Origin: Schizophyllum amplum
Taxonomy: Eukaryota > Basidiomycota > Agaricomycetes > Agaricales > Schizophyllaceae
Reading direction: 5' to 3'
DNA: 64,000 bases
Assembly: GCA_007026445.1 (NCBI GenBank)
Contig: VDMD01000018.1
Coordinates: forward strand, 493,240 to 557,239
Shown: positions 41,601-54,070 of the stretch, in pieces
Layout of the letters: each line of letters begins with the position of its first letter
Position numbering within the stretch: the first letter of the stretch is position 1
Translations under genes and position numbers: made by a program
Notes under the pieces: generated by a model
Seen by the model: the letters and a program-made list of their open reading frames with translations, nothing else
Database searches by the model: none
Told to the model about the DNA's origin: nothing

Positions 41601-41645
41601 CCTTTCCTCCTCCGCGTCGCGGGCACGTGCTCACACCCAACCACC
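41601..41645. promoter_or_regulatory. 45-bp divergent intergenic region of RRP6 and NIF3
   Basis: The ATG of the RRP6-like gene (41600, minus) and that of the NIF3-like gene (41646, plus) are only 45 bp apart. Both promoters must overlap the other gene or share this gap. If the second ATG of RRP6 (41570) is used the gap is 75 bp. It contains CACCCAACCACC and CCTTTCCTCC; no clear TATA box. Confidence 0.6.
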
Positions 41646-43857
41646 ATGTCCTCCTCCCCCTCGCTCGTCAAAGCAGTCCAGCAGGCCATGCAGCGCATCG
41701 CCCCGCTCAGACTAGCAGAGTCTTGGGATAATGTACCCCATTCAACCCGTTCGTAGTCACCACTAACTCATCCCAGGTCGGCCTCCTCCTCGGTGCGCCA
41801 CGCCCCACACGCCCCTCACCCCACCACTCATCCAACCAGAGGCCCCATTCGAGAAATCCCGCCAGCGCCACCGCGTCATGCTCACCATCGAGTATGCACA
41901 CAACCCTTTCCTCCCGCCTCCCTAACCTAGCCTCCCAGCCTCACCACCCCCGTCATGCACGAAACCCTCGCACACGAGGCCTCCGTCCTCATCGCCTACC
42001 ACCCGCCCCTCTTCGCACCCACCCGCTCCCTCACCCTCGCAAACCCCCTCCACGCCTCCCTCCTCCGCCTCGCTGCAGAAGGCGTCTCCGTCTACTCCCC
42101 CCACACCGCTCTCGACGCAGTCTGGGGCGGCGTCAACGACTGGCTTGCGGAAGGCGTCCTCGGTAGAACACATACCGCCAGCGGCGCCAGCCCCAACGCC
42201 TCCAGCACGGCCCTTGCAGCCTCCTCTCCACCCCTAGCCGGCGACATCGGCCCCCTCGCCGGCGAAAAGAAGCTCACCGTCCAGGGCGAATCAGAAGGCG
42301 CAGACGGCCGCCTCGTCGTCCTCGAGGACCCCGTCCACATCGATGAGATCGTCAAGCGCGTCAAGAGCTGCTTGGGCTTGACCATGCGTGAGTGTTCGAT
42401 CTTGACTCAGTGTCTTCGACCTTGGTTCCGAATGTTAGATCTTGACTGCGAGTGTTCCATCTTGACTCCCTCTTTCACCAAGGAGAGACCTCCCCATATT
42501 TCCCCCACACAAAAGCTCCACCCTGCACTCTTCAATCCCCCATATCTACCTCACTAACCTCTCTTTCAGTCCAAGTCGCTTACCCCACCAACCAGTCGAC
42601 AGGTACGTTGTCTTGCCTATCCCCAACCCCCACCCAAAAAAACATTCATCATTATAACCGCCTCCCCCTCAACTAACACCCCTCACCTAACCCCTAACAA
42701 CCGCCCCAGCCCACCCCTCCCCCACACCCACCATCCGCACCGTCGCCATCTGCGCAGGCTCGGGCGGGGACATGCTCGCCGGGAAGGAGGCCGATGTGTT
42801 GTTGACGGGCGAGATGGGCCATGTGAGTGTTAGGTCCTTTTCTGCGTGTTGGTCCTTTTCTGCGTGTTGGTCCTTTTCTGCGCGTTGGGCCGAGTGCGGT
42901 TTCGATTCGGGTGTATAGGAAGTGGCTGGGAGGTGGGAGGAGTAGGTGGAGAAGGGAAGGAGAGGAGGAGGAGGAGGGGTATGGGAGGTGGGAGATGACG
43001 CGCTGCCGGTCAACGAACGCGCTGATGGTCGCGGGTCTGACCCGCCGATGGGCAGTGAACGAACGCGCTGGTGGTGAACCACGAACGCGCAGGTGGTGAA
43101 CCACGAACGCGCTGCTGGTCAACGAAGAGTTGCTGACCAACGACCGTGCCGCTGATCAACGACCGTGCCGCTGATTGACGTACGCGCTGCCGGTCGTGGG
43201 CCTAACGCGCTCATGGTCGTGGGCCTAACGCCCTCACGGTCGTGATTTTCCTTCTTTCCTTCACTCGGTATCTTCCGAGCTCTGACACACCCTGCCCTCC
43301 AACGCACGCTAACTCACACCCCCACCCGCCCAGCACGACGTCCTCGCCGCCATCGCCGCCGGCAAGCACGTCATCCTCTGTGCGTTATTCCTTATGTCTC
43401 CTTCTTTTCTCCTTCCCTCACCCTCCCCTTACCCTCCCCCTCCCCCTTCCCTCACCCCCCCTCTCTTACAAAAAACCCCTTCCACCCACCCCTCAAACCT
43501 CACCCACTCCCCCCCCCCATATTATATAAAACTCACCCCCCCAAACAGGCGGCCACACCAACACCGAACGCGGCTACCTCCCCGTGCTCGCCGCCCGGCT
43601 CGCGGCGGAGCTGAATGGGGCGGGGGTGGTGGTGAGTTGGGTTGGTTTTGTTTGTGGAGGGGTGGTCCTCCCTTTCCCTCCCCCTCTGCCTCCCTTCCTC
43701 CCTTCCTTCTCTCCCCATATCTAACCCTCTCCCCCTCCCTCTCTATCTAACCCCTCCTCCCTGCCACATATCTAACCAGACCTCTATCCAGAGCACCCTC
43801 GGCCCTGTGGAGGTCGTCGTCAGCCAGCGGGATGCGCATCCGCTGCAGTTCGTCTGA
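41646..43857 (+). CDS. NIF3: NIF3-like (GTP cyclohydrolase I type 2 fold) protein
   Basis: Nine exons: 41646-41732, 41777-41792 (16-bp microexon), 41840-41891, 41939-42387, 42570-42602, 42710-42822, 43334-43379, 43549-43631, 43780-43857, all in phase. The protein is a NIF3/DUF34 family member. Family marks seen: AESWDNVGLLL near the N-terminus, AYHPPLF, HTALDAVWGGVNDW, then CAGSGGDML, LLTGEMGHHDVLAA and CGHTNTERGYLP, which supply the His and Glu ligands of the dinuclear metal site. The family is widespread and poorly understood biochemically. It diverges from RRP6. Introns 4 and 6 are long (182 and 511 bp) and carry tandem repeats such as GGTCCTTTTCTGCGTGTT. Confidence 0.9.
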
Positions 43858-45540
43858 ACGGCGCATCCGTTGCAGTTTGTTTAGCCGTCTAGTAGACGGC
43901 GCATCCGTTGCAGTTTGTTTGAGTGCGGGTTGTGGTGCGGGTTGAGAGAGAGGGTGCAGGTTGGGAGCGTTGGGAAGGAAGAAGGGGTAGGGAGGGGAGG
44001 AGAAGGATACGATCGGGGCAGGGAAGGAGTAGGCAGGGGAGGGAAGGACTAGGGAGGGGAGGGAAGGAGTAGGGAGGGGAGGGAAGGAGTAGGGAGGGGA
44101 GGGAAGGAGAAGGGAGCGGTGGGAAGGAGTAGGGAGCGGTGGTGCGAGTTCGAGATGAGGACGAGGAGAAGTGAAGGAGCGGTGTACGAACACGGATACG
44201 GGCAGCCTGAGGAAGGGAAGACATGCTCCCCACGACACGTCCAAACATGAAATCACGACCTACCGTATACTATACCACGAAAGCCTACCGTATACTATAC
44301 CACGAAAGCCTACCGTATACCACGAATATCGCCCCATATATCAAGCATCAAGTCGAACAAACCCTTCCAATCACGCATCTCACTGCATCGACGCATCTCA
44401 CCGGCGTCACCGCATCGACGCATCTCACTGCATCGACGCATCTCACCGGCGTCACCGCATCTCACCGCATCGACGCATCTCACCGCATCGACACATCTCA
44501 CCGCATCGCTCCGGAACCTAGAACCGTGCTCGACGCGACGATAAAAAGTTGACATCTGTTTGCACCATCAAAAACGAACTTTGCCACAAACGGTCATGAA
44601 GTTGTTTCACTTCCACATCCATCTCCTTCTTCACATCCATCTCCTTCTTCACCTCCATCTCCGCCATCGCCTCCACCCTCACCTTCACTTCCACCTCCAT
44701 CTCCTTCCTCACTTCCACCTCCATCTCCTTCCTCACTTCCACCTCCACCCTGCTTCTTCACCTCCTCCTTCTCCGCCGCCATCTCCACCTTCATCTCCTT
44801 CTTAACTTTCACCTCCGCCCCCCGCGCCTCCGTCTTTCACCTCCACCACTGTCAGCTCATCGTGCCCTTCTAGCGAAGCTCGGAATCAGCCTCCCGCAGT
44901 TCGAGGGCCGTGTATCTACGTTCGCGCGCTCCGGTGTGAATCTCTGCTCGCTTGGCACCCCGCTGAAACCTTCCGCTCGCTCCGGCGCCGGAACGTTCCA
45001 CTCACTCTAGACCGGAGTCCAGGCTACTCTGCTGGAGCCTTCCGCTCGCTCACTCTGCTGGAATTTTTCCTCGCTCGCTCTGCTGGGACCTTGACTTCCA
45101 CTCACTCGCTCGCGGTGCCGTCCTCGACATATACTGCCGCTGTCAGGCTGCAACTCCTGCTGCCGGCGCCGTCATACCATACCGCCGTCCTCTGACGCTA
45201 TCGCCGTCGTCGAACACTACCGCCGTCGTCGAACACTACCGCCGTCCTCGAACACTACCGCCGTCCTCTAACGCTAACGCCATCCTCGAACGCTACCAGC
45301 GCCGTCCGCGAACGCTACCGCCGTCTTCGAGCTCCACCGCCGTCTTCGAGCTCCACCACTGGCGCCTTCGAACGCTCAGAGCGCCGCTCGACCAACTAAC
45401 ATCTCCCTCACTCATACTAACCCAGTTCGCACTTGCCATGCCACGGTCGTGACTCGGGCTCTGCTGCCTCAGCAGAAGGCAAGACACATGTAAGCATGCT
45501 CCGCTCCCCCTTGCTCCCCTCGCACTCAATAAATGCATAT
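43858..45540. repeat. Minisatellite-rich intergenic stretch
   Basis: Several unrelated tandem arrays lie one after another: a 20-bp purine unit (AGGGAGGGGAGGGAAGGAGT, about 44030-44140), CTACCGTATACTATACCACGA-like units (44261-44330), GCATCTCACCGCATCGAC-type units (about 44380-44515), CTTCACATCCATCTCCTT-type units (about 44605-44810), and CCGCCGTCCTCGAACACTA-type units (about 45180-45360). Open frames here are only repeat translations. I see no gene. Confidence 0.75.
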
Positions 45541-47070
45541 ACTACTTATACCTACCTAAGTACAGGACGCGCGACCTAACGCACACCTCCTTAATCCTCT
45601 AAAGACGCCGGTCGGTGATCACGGCCACCCCCTATTTTTGCACCACGCTGCTTGGCATACAACATGTCCCTGGAGGCGGCCATCTGGAGCGAATCTGGAG
45701 CGAATGCAGCCGCGTAGGATGGTTGTTGTAGGGAGGTACTTAGGCCTAGGGTCCGAGTCTAGGTAAAACGTGGGAGACCAAGGTACGTATACTTAGACGA
45801 CTCACTGTCGCGATTGGAGACTCTACCGTCGCGATGGTTGAATACTGGTTGGATACACAGCGTCTTTGTCACGGGGCCGAGTGACCTGCCGCGCGCCCGA
45901 CGGCCCGCGCCGACCGACCCCGTCGCCGACGTTGCCCCCACTTTCTCCCACCTTCCTTGCCTTCTCTTCTCCGACCCCGACAGGCCTCAAAATTCAGCGG
46001 GGCCCCCCTCAGCTCGACCCCAAATTGCCACTGCAGCAGATGCGATCAGCGCGCTCGGATGCTATTGTAGGCGCCCACTTGGCGCCCATACTGTGGGCAC
46101 CCGATGGGCACCCGTTTGACACCCACAGGGTTCAATGGCCCTGCCCAGCCCAATGAAATCTTCAACGTTGTCAACCTCTCAGCTTCTCTACTTCAAATTT
46201 AGTCGAACCTGGCTTGTACGAAGGAGCCTAAAGTACAAAGGAGCCTAAAGTACAAAGGAGCCTGAAGTACAAAGGAGCCTGAACCGGAACGCAGAGCTTG
46301 CCACCTCGAAGGCCAGCGCTGGCACGACCCTTCTGCACGATCACCCATTTTACAAGCACCGCGATATCAGTACACCCCTCAACGCGGTGCCATTGCTGCA
46401 ATGTGTGCACTGTGCGCGCGCGGTCTCATCTTCTTTTATCGACGTTATTTGCACTCGAGAGTCGATGGTGTGCCGCGGCGCGTGAGGCCCTGGTGAGCTG
46501 CTTTCGACGCGCCGCCGACGGCGACCCTGAATGTTTCGGAGGGTCGCATGTCATCGTCGCAAGCACCACTGAGAGCGGCTGAGCTGCGCGACGTGCGCAT
46601 CGGCCTACGTACCTCTACTGAACGTTCTGCCTATCTCACGACGGTTGCCTCTCTGCCTACGGGAGACTGTCAACCTCTCACATCGCCGCATCGCATCCAT
46701 CGAAATAGACGTCCCAAACATATACCTCAGCGCCTTCAACAGGCATTACCCATCCTTCCTAACTATGTATATACTTGTGTGCGTACTTTCTGTACTACTT
46801 CCGAACGAGATGTCTATACTAAAAATGCAGGCCTGTGTACCGTGATTATTACAAACGAGGGACATAGTACAACAGCGACCGCAAGTCGTCCTCGGCTGGC
46901 GAAGCGAAGGTTTGCGGGGGACGTCGATGAGAGGGACCGACCCCCGGGATGATGCGAGGCAGCAGTCTCGAGACCGTGGCGAGCCCCGAGACGACGACGC
47001 GCAATACCCCCGAGAGACAGCGGCCTTTCGACGCCCCCGCACCCTACTGACTGACCGAAATACAGCTTGT
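45541..47070. other. Gene-poor intergenic stretch
   Basis: No conserved protein was recognised. A short tandem AAGTACAAAGGAGCCT (about 46225-46280) is the only repeat. A 134-codon plus-strand frame at 46548 has no recognisable domain and is not reported as a gene. Confidence 0.45.
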
Positions 47071-48955
47071 CTATACCTTGTCCACGCTCTCCAATTCGTG
47101 TGCCTGCTGCTGCGTTGGTAAGCCTTGCTTGGCATAAGGGCGCGAGCCAGGAAGGGAACACACCTGCTTGTACTCGTCTGGTCGGTCCATCTGCTTCGTC
47201 GTGTCGATGCGAATGGCGATGGCGTTGGAGCCGTTGAGCTAGAGGTGGGCTTGAGAACAATGATCGCGCTGCACTCGATGGTGGGAACTCACACGTTGCC
47301 CTGACGGAAGCTGGCCACTGCGGTCACGGCTCGACATCGTGTAGTTCTCGCCTGACGAGCCGGAGAGCGCGCTCTTCAAGTTGGCGCGGCTGTTGAGCGT
47401 CACCATCAAGCAGTTGGTGTACAACCGACCCTCTGGTAAAATAATCGGTCGTCATACTCGGACTCAGAAGTAAGAGGACGGACCAATGAAGAAGGTGAGC
47501 ATGTAGATGAAAGTGTCAGGCCACGCGTTGATCTACACTGTATCAGTCGAGTGAACAGTGTCGCAAAGGACAGGACGTACCGCGATGAGAGACCAGATCG
47601 CAGCAGCGCTCGTCGGGATGCCTGTGTTGAAGGTAAAGACAATCTGCGCAGCTGGTGAGCAAGAGCACACGGAGAGCGACGTATGTCGCATACCAAACGG
47701 TTGAGAACATCGTTCCTATATGAGTGTCAGCAAACAAGATAAACGCGCACAGCAGAGGACGTACGATCGTTTGAACCCGGTCTTAGACGTGTGCAAGAAG
47801 AAGACCATGGACGACGAAATCATGACATCCATGACGGCTGAAGTAACGTTGATAGAAATAGACAAAGACTGCAACCTGGTTAGAGGGAATGATATCGTAT
47901 AGGCGCTAAAGTTTACCTTGATGTTTGCGAGATCAGCGAACATCGTGTATTTGGTGGTGTAACCATAGTAGGCTACGGAGAAGAAGATCAGGGGAAGGCC
48001 ACGACAACGCGGGGTCTATCTCACTGGTGGTGACCGCTAGAACATGAAGTCAGTATATGCTGTTCTCCGGGGCATAGAACGCACCGAATGTGCCCAGGGC
48101 GACAACTGTAAGGAATCCAGCAACAAAGTAGTTCCTGCGGCTGACTGTGATGGTGACTTGAGCTGCGGTTAACGAGACTGGCGAAGGGAAGCTCACGGAG
48201 AAACACGCGATAACAGTAGAAGCTGTTGATCATGAGCTGGGGCGGAATGCGAGCGGAGGGAAGGTAATTACAGTTGTACGGTGAGTGCGAGGATACCGAT
48301 GAGCATGACCTGTTGCGCCAGCTTACTATGGGGCGGTTAGCGCTTATACTTCCGCGACATGAATGGGGGAGCGTACGCGTCCAGCACTGCAAGAGCCGTC
48401 GGGTCTCCGTGTGTTGTCACGCAATACCAGTACACTGTCCGAGTATAAGCATCGCGAAATAGACGCGCGCATGCCGATCACATACCGGATGCTTATAGCG
48501 TACCACGATCGCACGTCAACAAGGGCGGCAGGGCAAGGGCGGAAACGCACCGGAATACATCCCCTGTTGCGCGGTGTCGACGCAGAATATACCAATGACC
48601 TGTGAAGGACGTGTAAGAGACTGTTTCCGGAAGTTGGTGATGGTAACGCACCAAACACCTCAAGAACCAACCGTCCTTCGCCGCGTAATGACGATAGTAA
48701 TGCCACATTTGCAGAAGACCCGCTGCCAAGCAGTTAGCGTGATGTATACTGTCGCTGCAGATAGGACTTGCCGCCATAGAGCCTGCAAACAGGCGTAAGT
48801 CGACGCAAGCCTAGGAGATGATAGTTGAAGACGCGACGTACAGTGCACTCAGAACGACCGAGTTGAAGAGCATGCCTAGCCTGAGGGAACGTTGGCCATC
48901 GCTTCGAGCAAGCAGGCGCTAGATGCACGTACGTATTATCGAGAGTGGCAACCAT
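47071..48955 (-). CDS. DUF6534-like seven-TM protein
   Basis: Spliced minus-strand gene starting at ATG 48955 (MVATLDN, a usual start of this basidiomycete family) and ending at TAG 47071. Family landmarks appear in order across several short exons: GMLFNSVVLSALY, QMWHYYRHYAAKDGWFLR, IGIFCVDTAQQGMYS, QQVMLIGILALTVQL, FFSVAYYGYTTKYTMFADL, INAWPDTFIYMLTFF, then EGRLYTNCLMVTLNSRANLK, and a hydrophilic cytosolic tail with RIDTTKQMDRPDEYKQ. I did not resolve every intron, and some single-base breaks are possible. Such proteins are abundant in mushrooms and their function is unknown. Confidence 0.72.
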
Positions 48956-50175
48956 GATGAACGACGGCCGAAAAAAGGGAAGGCAGAGGGCAAGAAGAGA
49001 ACGTGGTGCCTCATATATTGCGGATTGGAGCTGGCCCGACTTGTCATCGGGCTGTCCATACGTCCCACGGGGACGTAACCCTCACCGCGCGTAACACTTG
49101 ACGACCTGAATAACGGTAAGTCCGGGTGGGGGTCCTGCAATTTGAGATTTTGCTGGGCACCGCCGGCGATCGAAGTGGACGTTGAGCGAATACGATATGG
49201 GCTAGATAGCCGCCCGGCGGTTCATGCTCGACGAGAAACATGAGAACCCTGCAGCTGATCGACTTTTGGATAGTTTTCGGCTCATTGCTATGCGACTAGC
49301 GTCCCAGGAGGAGCTGCTTTCGAGCTTGGAGGATTTAGGTTGGTCTGTGAACGCCGGAAGCTAAAGTGACTGCGCTGCGTGTGAAACGGATCATTCAAGT
49401 TCAACTGCCAAGTTTGCCGCCGGCGTTGGTGACCGGTCTCGACCATTGCTGTACCACATGAGGCGCTCGGGTGCGACAGGGTGCCCATTTTCCCCTATCT
49501 CTTGTTATCTCCGGAAGTCGTGCGCGAACAGACGCGAGCTCGTCAGAGAGGAAGCGCGAAAGACAACTTCAACTTACCACGAAGATCGACGATCAGGTGA
49601 TCAGATCAATGCTTGTTATTGGGATCTGAGTTCGATCTGCCTCCGCTATTTGCGCCTGAATGGCCCCTCATCGGCATCTGCCAACCAGTTTATATCGACG
49701 CGTTTTATCAGTTCTGCTCTCGGGTCTGCGCGCTCTTTGCAGACCCGTGCCTCTTCGTACGTCCTCAAAATCATATACCTACAGGTCCCTCCAAGTTCCC
49801 GAGCACCGCGTTCAAAGAGATTCCATCCGAGTAGCCGTCCTCGCGAGCATCACAACATCGCATGAAGTAACCAGACGTCGCCAGCCAGCAGCTGCATCAG
49901 AATATTCATTCAGGGTCCGGTTCACCAGATTTCGCCTGGCGTCAGGGTTGTGAGGGATGGCGGGAAACAAGGGACCCCGCTTTTGAAACCCAATTGACAG
50001 AACAAGCGCGTCCACCCGAGCTCCGAAGCTCGTCCCTCCCACGCTCATACAAGCATTCCGCTCCGGGTTCTTCTGTTATCCAGCCTCGTGTCCTCTGTCT
50101 ACTTAAAAAACCTAGCCATTCGGTGGAGCCTTATCGCCCTCCCCCTCCCCTCCTCCTTCACCAACATCTTCCAGC
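48956..50175. other. Intergenic stretch without a recognised gene
   Basis: Only short frames occur on both strands. A CT-rich stretch (about 50130-50160) directly precedes the P450 start and may be part of its promoter. Confidence 0.45.
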
Positions 50176-52117
50176 ATGCCCCTCGCCGCCCTCGATTACG
50201 CCCTTGCTGGCGCCGGCGCCTTTCTTCTCTACAAGTTCGCGACCCGTCCTGATGGTCGCCCCCTTCCGCCAGGCCCCAAGCGCCTGCCTCTCATCGGCAA
50301 CCTCTTGGACATGCCCCAGTGCGTCACCTTCCCTTTGTTGTGCAGTCCGATGATAACAGCTTGGCAGGAGCCACGCATGGAAGACATTCGCGAAGTGGGG
50401 TGAGGAATGTGAGTCCACTCATTATCTTCGTCCTTGGGATGTCGATCTAATGCGTCGTGTAGACGGTGACATCGTCAGCGTGGACCTCCTAGGGACGCGT
50501 TTTGTTATCATCAACAACCCCGACGCCGCTGTCGACCTTCTGAACAAGCGCGCGAGGAACACTTCGGATCGCCCCAGCTTCCCCATGGCTAACGACCGTG
50601 CGCTCTATCTTCCCAAGTCCGCCTTCTCTTCTCATTATCTTTGCAGTTGTTGGCTGGGATCAGACCATCAGTAACCTTCGTTCTGAGGGTACACACAAGG
50701 AGTATCGCAAGCTCGTCGGACGCATCATCGGCACGCGCAATCACGTTTCCAAGTTCGACGCCACGTCCGAGCTGCAAGCGACGTTGTTCTTGCGCCGTCT
50801 CCTTGAGAGCCACAACGACGTCGAGCAGGCCATCCGCACGACTGCGCTGGCTTTGATCCTCGCCCTTGTCTAGTACGTTCTTGTCGTCATGTTGACGACG
50901 CATGACATACTGACTTGTTCATCAGCGGCTACAAGGTGAAGGAGTCGCAGGGTGTCATTGACGACCCCGTCGTCGCTCTGGCTGACCAGGTGAGCCGTGC
51001 TCCCTTGTCTATCGAACCTCTGCTGATTGGCATAGGTCCTCGCTGAGTTTGGCGATGTCACCCGGCCAGGCGCTCACCTTGTTGACGTTTTCCCGATTTG
51101 TACGTCCCGAGCTCCGCTTTCAGCACTAAGCCCGATCTTACACATCTAACAGTGGAATACGTCCCGGCCTGGTTCCCCGGCGCGGGCTTCCAGAAGAAGG
51201 CCCTCCGGCATAAGGCTAACCTCACTTCGTTCATTGAAATGCCCTGGGACTTTGTCAAAAAGTCCGTGGCAGCCGGCGAGGACAACAACTCCTATGCCGC
51301 CAACCTTCTGCGTGAGGGGGACCTCTCTGAGCAGCGCATCCACGAGATAAAGTGGTCCGCTGGCTCTTTCTACGCGGCCGGCTCGGACACCGTGAGTTGT
51401 ACACTGCTTCCCGTGGGACCCCGCCCTAACCTTATGCCCTAGACTGTCTCCATCATCCTCAACTACTTCCTCGCCGCGTGCAAGTATCCGGAGGTGCAGA
51501 AGAAGGCGCAGGCCGAGATCGACGCCGTCATCGGCACGGACCGCCTCCCCTCACTGAACGACCGCCCCAACCTTCCGTACGTTGAGGCCCTTGTCTCTGA
51601 GCTCTACCGCTGGCTCCCCGTCGCGCCTCTCGCCCTCCCTCATCGTGCTGTGAACGACGATGTGTACAACGGCGTGCTCATCCCGAAGGACGCTACCATC
51701 TTCGCCAACGTCTGGTGGTTCTTCCATAATGAGGCGAACTACAAGGACGCCTACACCTTCAACCCCGAGCGCTTCCTGGGCCCCAATCCGGAGCGCAACC
51801 CGCGTGAGATTGGCGCGTTCGGCTTTGGCCGTCGCTCCTGCCCTGGCGAGCACCTCGCCGAGGTCAGCGTGTGGATCTCGGTTACGAAGGCCATTGCGGC
51901 CTTCCATATCGAGAAGGCGCTGGACGCGCAGGGCAACCCTATTGAGCCCATCGCCGACAGCATGGACGGGATTATTTCGTGAGTTCCTCCGTTTTGCTTC
52001 CGGTTTCGTCCGCTGACAACAATCCCCAGCCGTCCGTACGCTTTTGCCTGTGTCGCCAAGCCCCGCTCGGAGCAGGTTGTCCACATCATCGACGAAGACA
52101 TCGCGCGCTTGAGTTAA
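50176..52117 (+). CDS. Cytochrome P450 monooxygenase
   Basis: Nine exons: 50176-50318, 50368-50408, 50463-50597, 50647-50872, 50926-50989, 51036-51099, 51153-51391, 51443-51978, 52030-52117, all in phase. The N-terminus is a membrane anchor (ALDYALAGAGAFLLYKF) followed by the Pro-rich hinge PLPPGPKRLPLIGN. The I-helix motif is AAGSDTT, across an intron. The K-helix ExxR is ELYR, PERF is FNPERF, and the heme loop FGFGRRSCPGEHLAE supplies the axial Cys. It should be an ER heme-thiolate monooxygenase. Similarity in style to the large mushroom P450 families (CYP64/CYP5144-like) is only an impression. No other biosynthetic gene is adjacent, so its substrate cannot be inferred. Confidence 0.92.
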
Positions 52118-52524
52118 GCGGCGGGTCGGGTTTGGTACTTTGTTCTTCGTCTCTACCTTTGTCACATTTGTTCTCACAAGTTTATTCTACCCTCGTCAAT
52201 CTTTACACTACTGACGCTCCTTGGACATTCATCATATCTAGATTGGATTTCTTTATCTCTTGGCTATGTCTTCCCTCCTGGTCTCGATCGCTGGAATAGA
52301 ATGACGCACTTCAGAGACGATGTCGACAGACAATCGCTCATGAAACTTTCTAAGATTCCCGGGCTGGGCTTTACAGGATTGAGACTGAGGAATGGCTGCT
52401 AAATAATCATCAGATGGGCTTCTCTTTTAACTTCTATAATTGCGCAGGTTTGCAAGCTACGATGTACGCTGCGAAGTGACGAACTCGCGCCCTTTGTTTT
52501 CGACTCCAAATGGCATGCTCAACC

Positions 52525-53016
52525 TCAATAAACTTCCTCAGTGAAGTCGAAGACAGAAATCTCCCCGACCTTCGTGATAAGGAATTTCTGCCAACACAGT
52601 GAGGATAATATTCCATCTGTACACGGATACTCACTCACCCCAAGCGCAGCATGCACCGGATCTGTGCTGACATAGTAATCGCGATCCTCTTCGTTCTAGG
52701 CGCCCGTCAGCTCAAACAGTAACTTCAGTTCGGGTCGCGCAACCTACCTCGAACTCAACCAAGAAGACCCACTACGGCGCACGACCCGACAGTCAGCAGT
52801 CATCTCTTCACACGCTGACAACCAATATTCACCTGAATCCCTTATCCATACCCTCCTTGCTGTTCTGCTTGCCTCCCTTGATGGAGCGAATGTACGGCTT
52901 TCCGTCCGGCTTCACGCACGTCGGCTTCAGGTTGAGAACCCATCGATGATCGCCTTCTGCTCCTCTGCCGCGACGCTGGGCGCGATGCTGAAAGCGAGGA
53001 CGTGTTGCAAGACCAT
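52525..53016 (-). CDS. Dabb (stress-responsive A/B barrel) protein, frame broken once or twice
   Basis: Minus-strand gene, ATG 53016, TGA 52525. It starts VLQHVLAFSIAPSVAAEEQK, then PYIRSIKGGKQNSKEGMDKG; later exons give VFLVEFE, NEEDRDYYVSTDPVHAALG and KFLITKVGEISVFDF, the order of the dimeric alpha/beta barrel family. One base is missing near 52943 (reading passes from IIDGF to LKPTCVKPDGKPY only with a -1 change), and the first splice junction (52833/52771) is also out of phase. Either this is a young pseudogene or, more likely given the other genes here, the assembly has lost bases. It is convergent with the P450. Confidence 0.75.
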
Positions 53017-53576
53017 CTTGACTCGATACGAGGAAGGATGTGACTGAACGATTAGACTCAGACTTCCACCCTTATAAACACGTTGGCAGAATAAATGCCG
53101 CGCTTACTAGATGATGACAGTGACCGAAGAGCTGACAGAAGTGGGCCGATCTGGATGATGTCAGTGCGCACGGTTCAACTTCGAAGCCTGAGTCCGGCCT
53201 AGGTGCGGTCCGCGTTTGCTACTTACTGCAAAGTGCAGGGCAAATCTAGAGAACCAGCTCATCCGAACGTTGAGATCCCCTCACATAACAGATTAACGTA
53301 GGATGCCGACGTGATCCTGTAGTCTTACGTTCAGAATTGCAGGCGCTCGAAGCGGCTCTGATGTTGCTACTTACTGCCATTCGTCGGCAAAAACCGGCGA
53401 CATACGTCACGCAATGTCACGTGCGCGGTACCGACCCTTCAAATCCAACTTCAAGTTCGATGTTCAAATCTCGAGTTTACACAAACTCTCATCACCTGGG
53501 CTCCTCACGCCTTGGGTGTCCTGCTGCTGGCGAAGATAATTGTACCTCTCCATCCATAACCACATAAGTCCCTGCA
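53017..53576. other. Intergenic stretch without a recognised gene
   Basis: No conserved coding sequence. It includes the promoter side of the Dabb gene. Confidence 0.4.
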
Positions 53577-54070
53577 TCACGAATGCTACGGGATGGGTAC
53601 CATTGTATAGCGTGAGCCGGCGAACAACGTGAAAGCTTACCTCCTCCCCGACGCATATGCGGGCACGGTCAACGGAATGTAGGTAAGAGACACACTCAAA
53701 CAAGAGTCGGAAAAGACGTGAATCAACGCATAGTGCATCCTGAATCTCAGCCTTCAGACTCTGTAGATTGGCATTCACAAGCCGACCAACTCTTTTGAGA
53801 GTCAACGATTTGAGGCCTCGCCGTCGGGATAACCAATGACCATCCTATTACATGGGCCGCCTCGCAATCTTCCGCAGCAAAGATTCACTCGAAAGGTATC
53901 TGGCTGTGAGAAAGATTCGCAGGCACTCACTGGCAGCCCGCTCGAATTTTCTACCTGGGCATGTTCTGAAAGCGTGAGGGACGCCACGTCGCGAGTACTT
54001 GAAAGCGGGTCTAAAACAGCGTTAGTCCATGGCCGCACATCCGCTATAGAAGGAGCCCTTACTCAGGCAT
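53577..54070 (-). CDS. Small spliced gene of unknown function
   Basis: Five exons can be joined with consensus GT-AG introns: 54070-54063, 54010-53931, 53903-53852, 53791-53641, 53585-53577. The sum is exactly 300 nt, a 99-residue protein. The first intron has a classical GTAAGG start, CTAAC branch site and TTTTAG end. The protein is basic in its first half (FKYSRRGVPHAFRTCPGRKF) and helical in its second half (NANLQSLKAEIQDALCVDS). I recognise no family. The consistent phasing over five exons is the main support. Confidence 0.5.

Noticed and set aside
44390..44812. Possible CRISPR-like or protein-coding repeats
   Set aside because: Units are contiguous and degenerate without unique spacers, and the organism is a eukaryote; these are minisatellites.
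46548..46952. 134-codon plus-strand frame
   Set aside because: No domain, irregular composition and no splice context were found; insufficient to call a gene.
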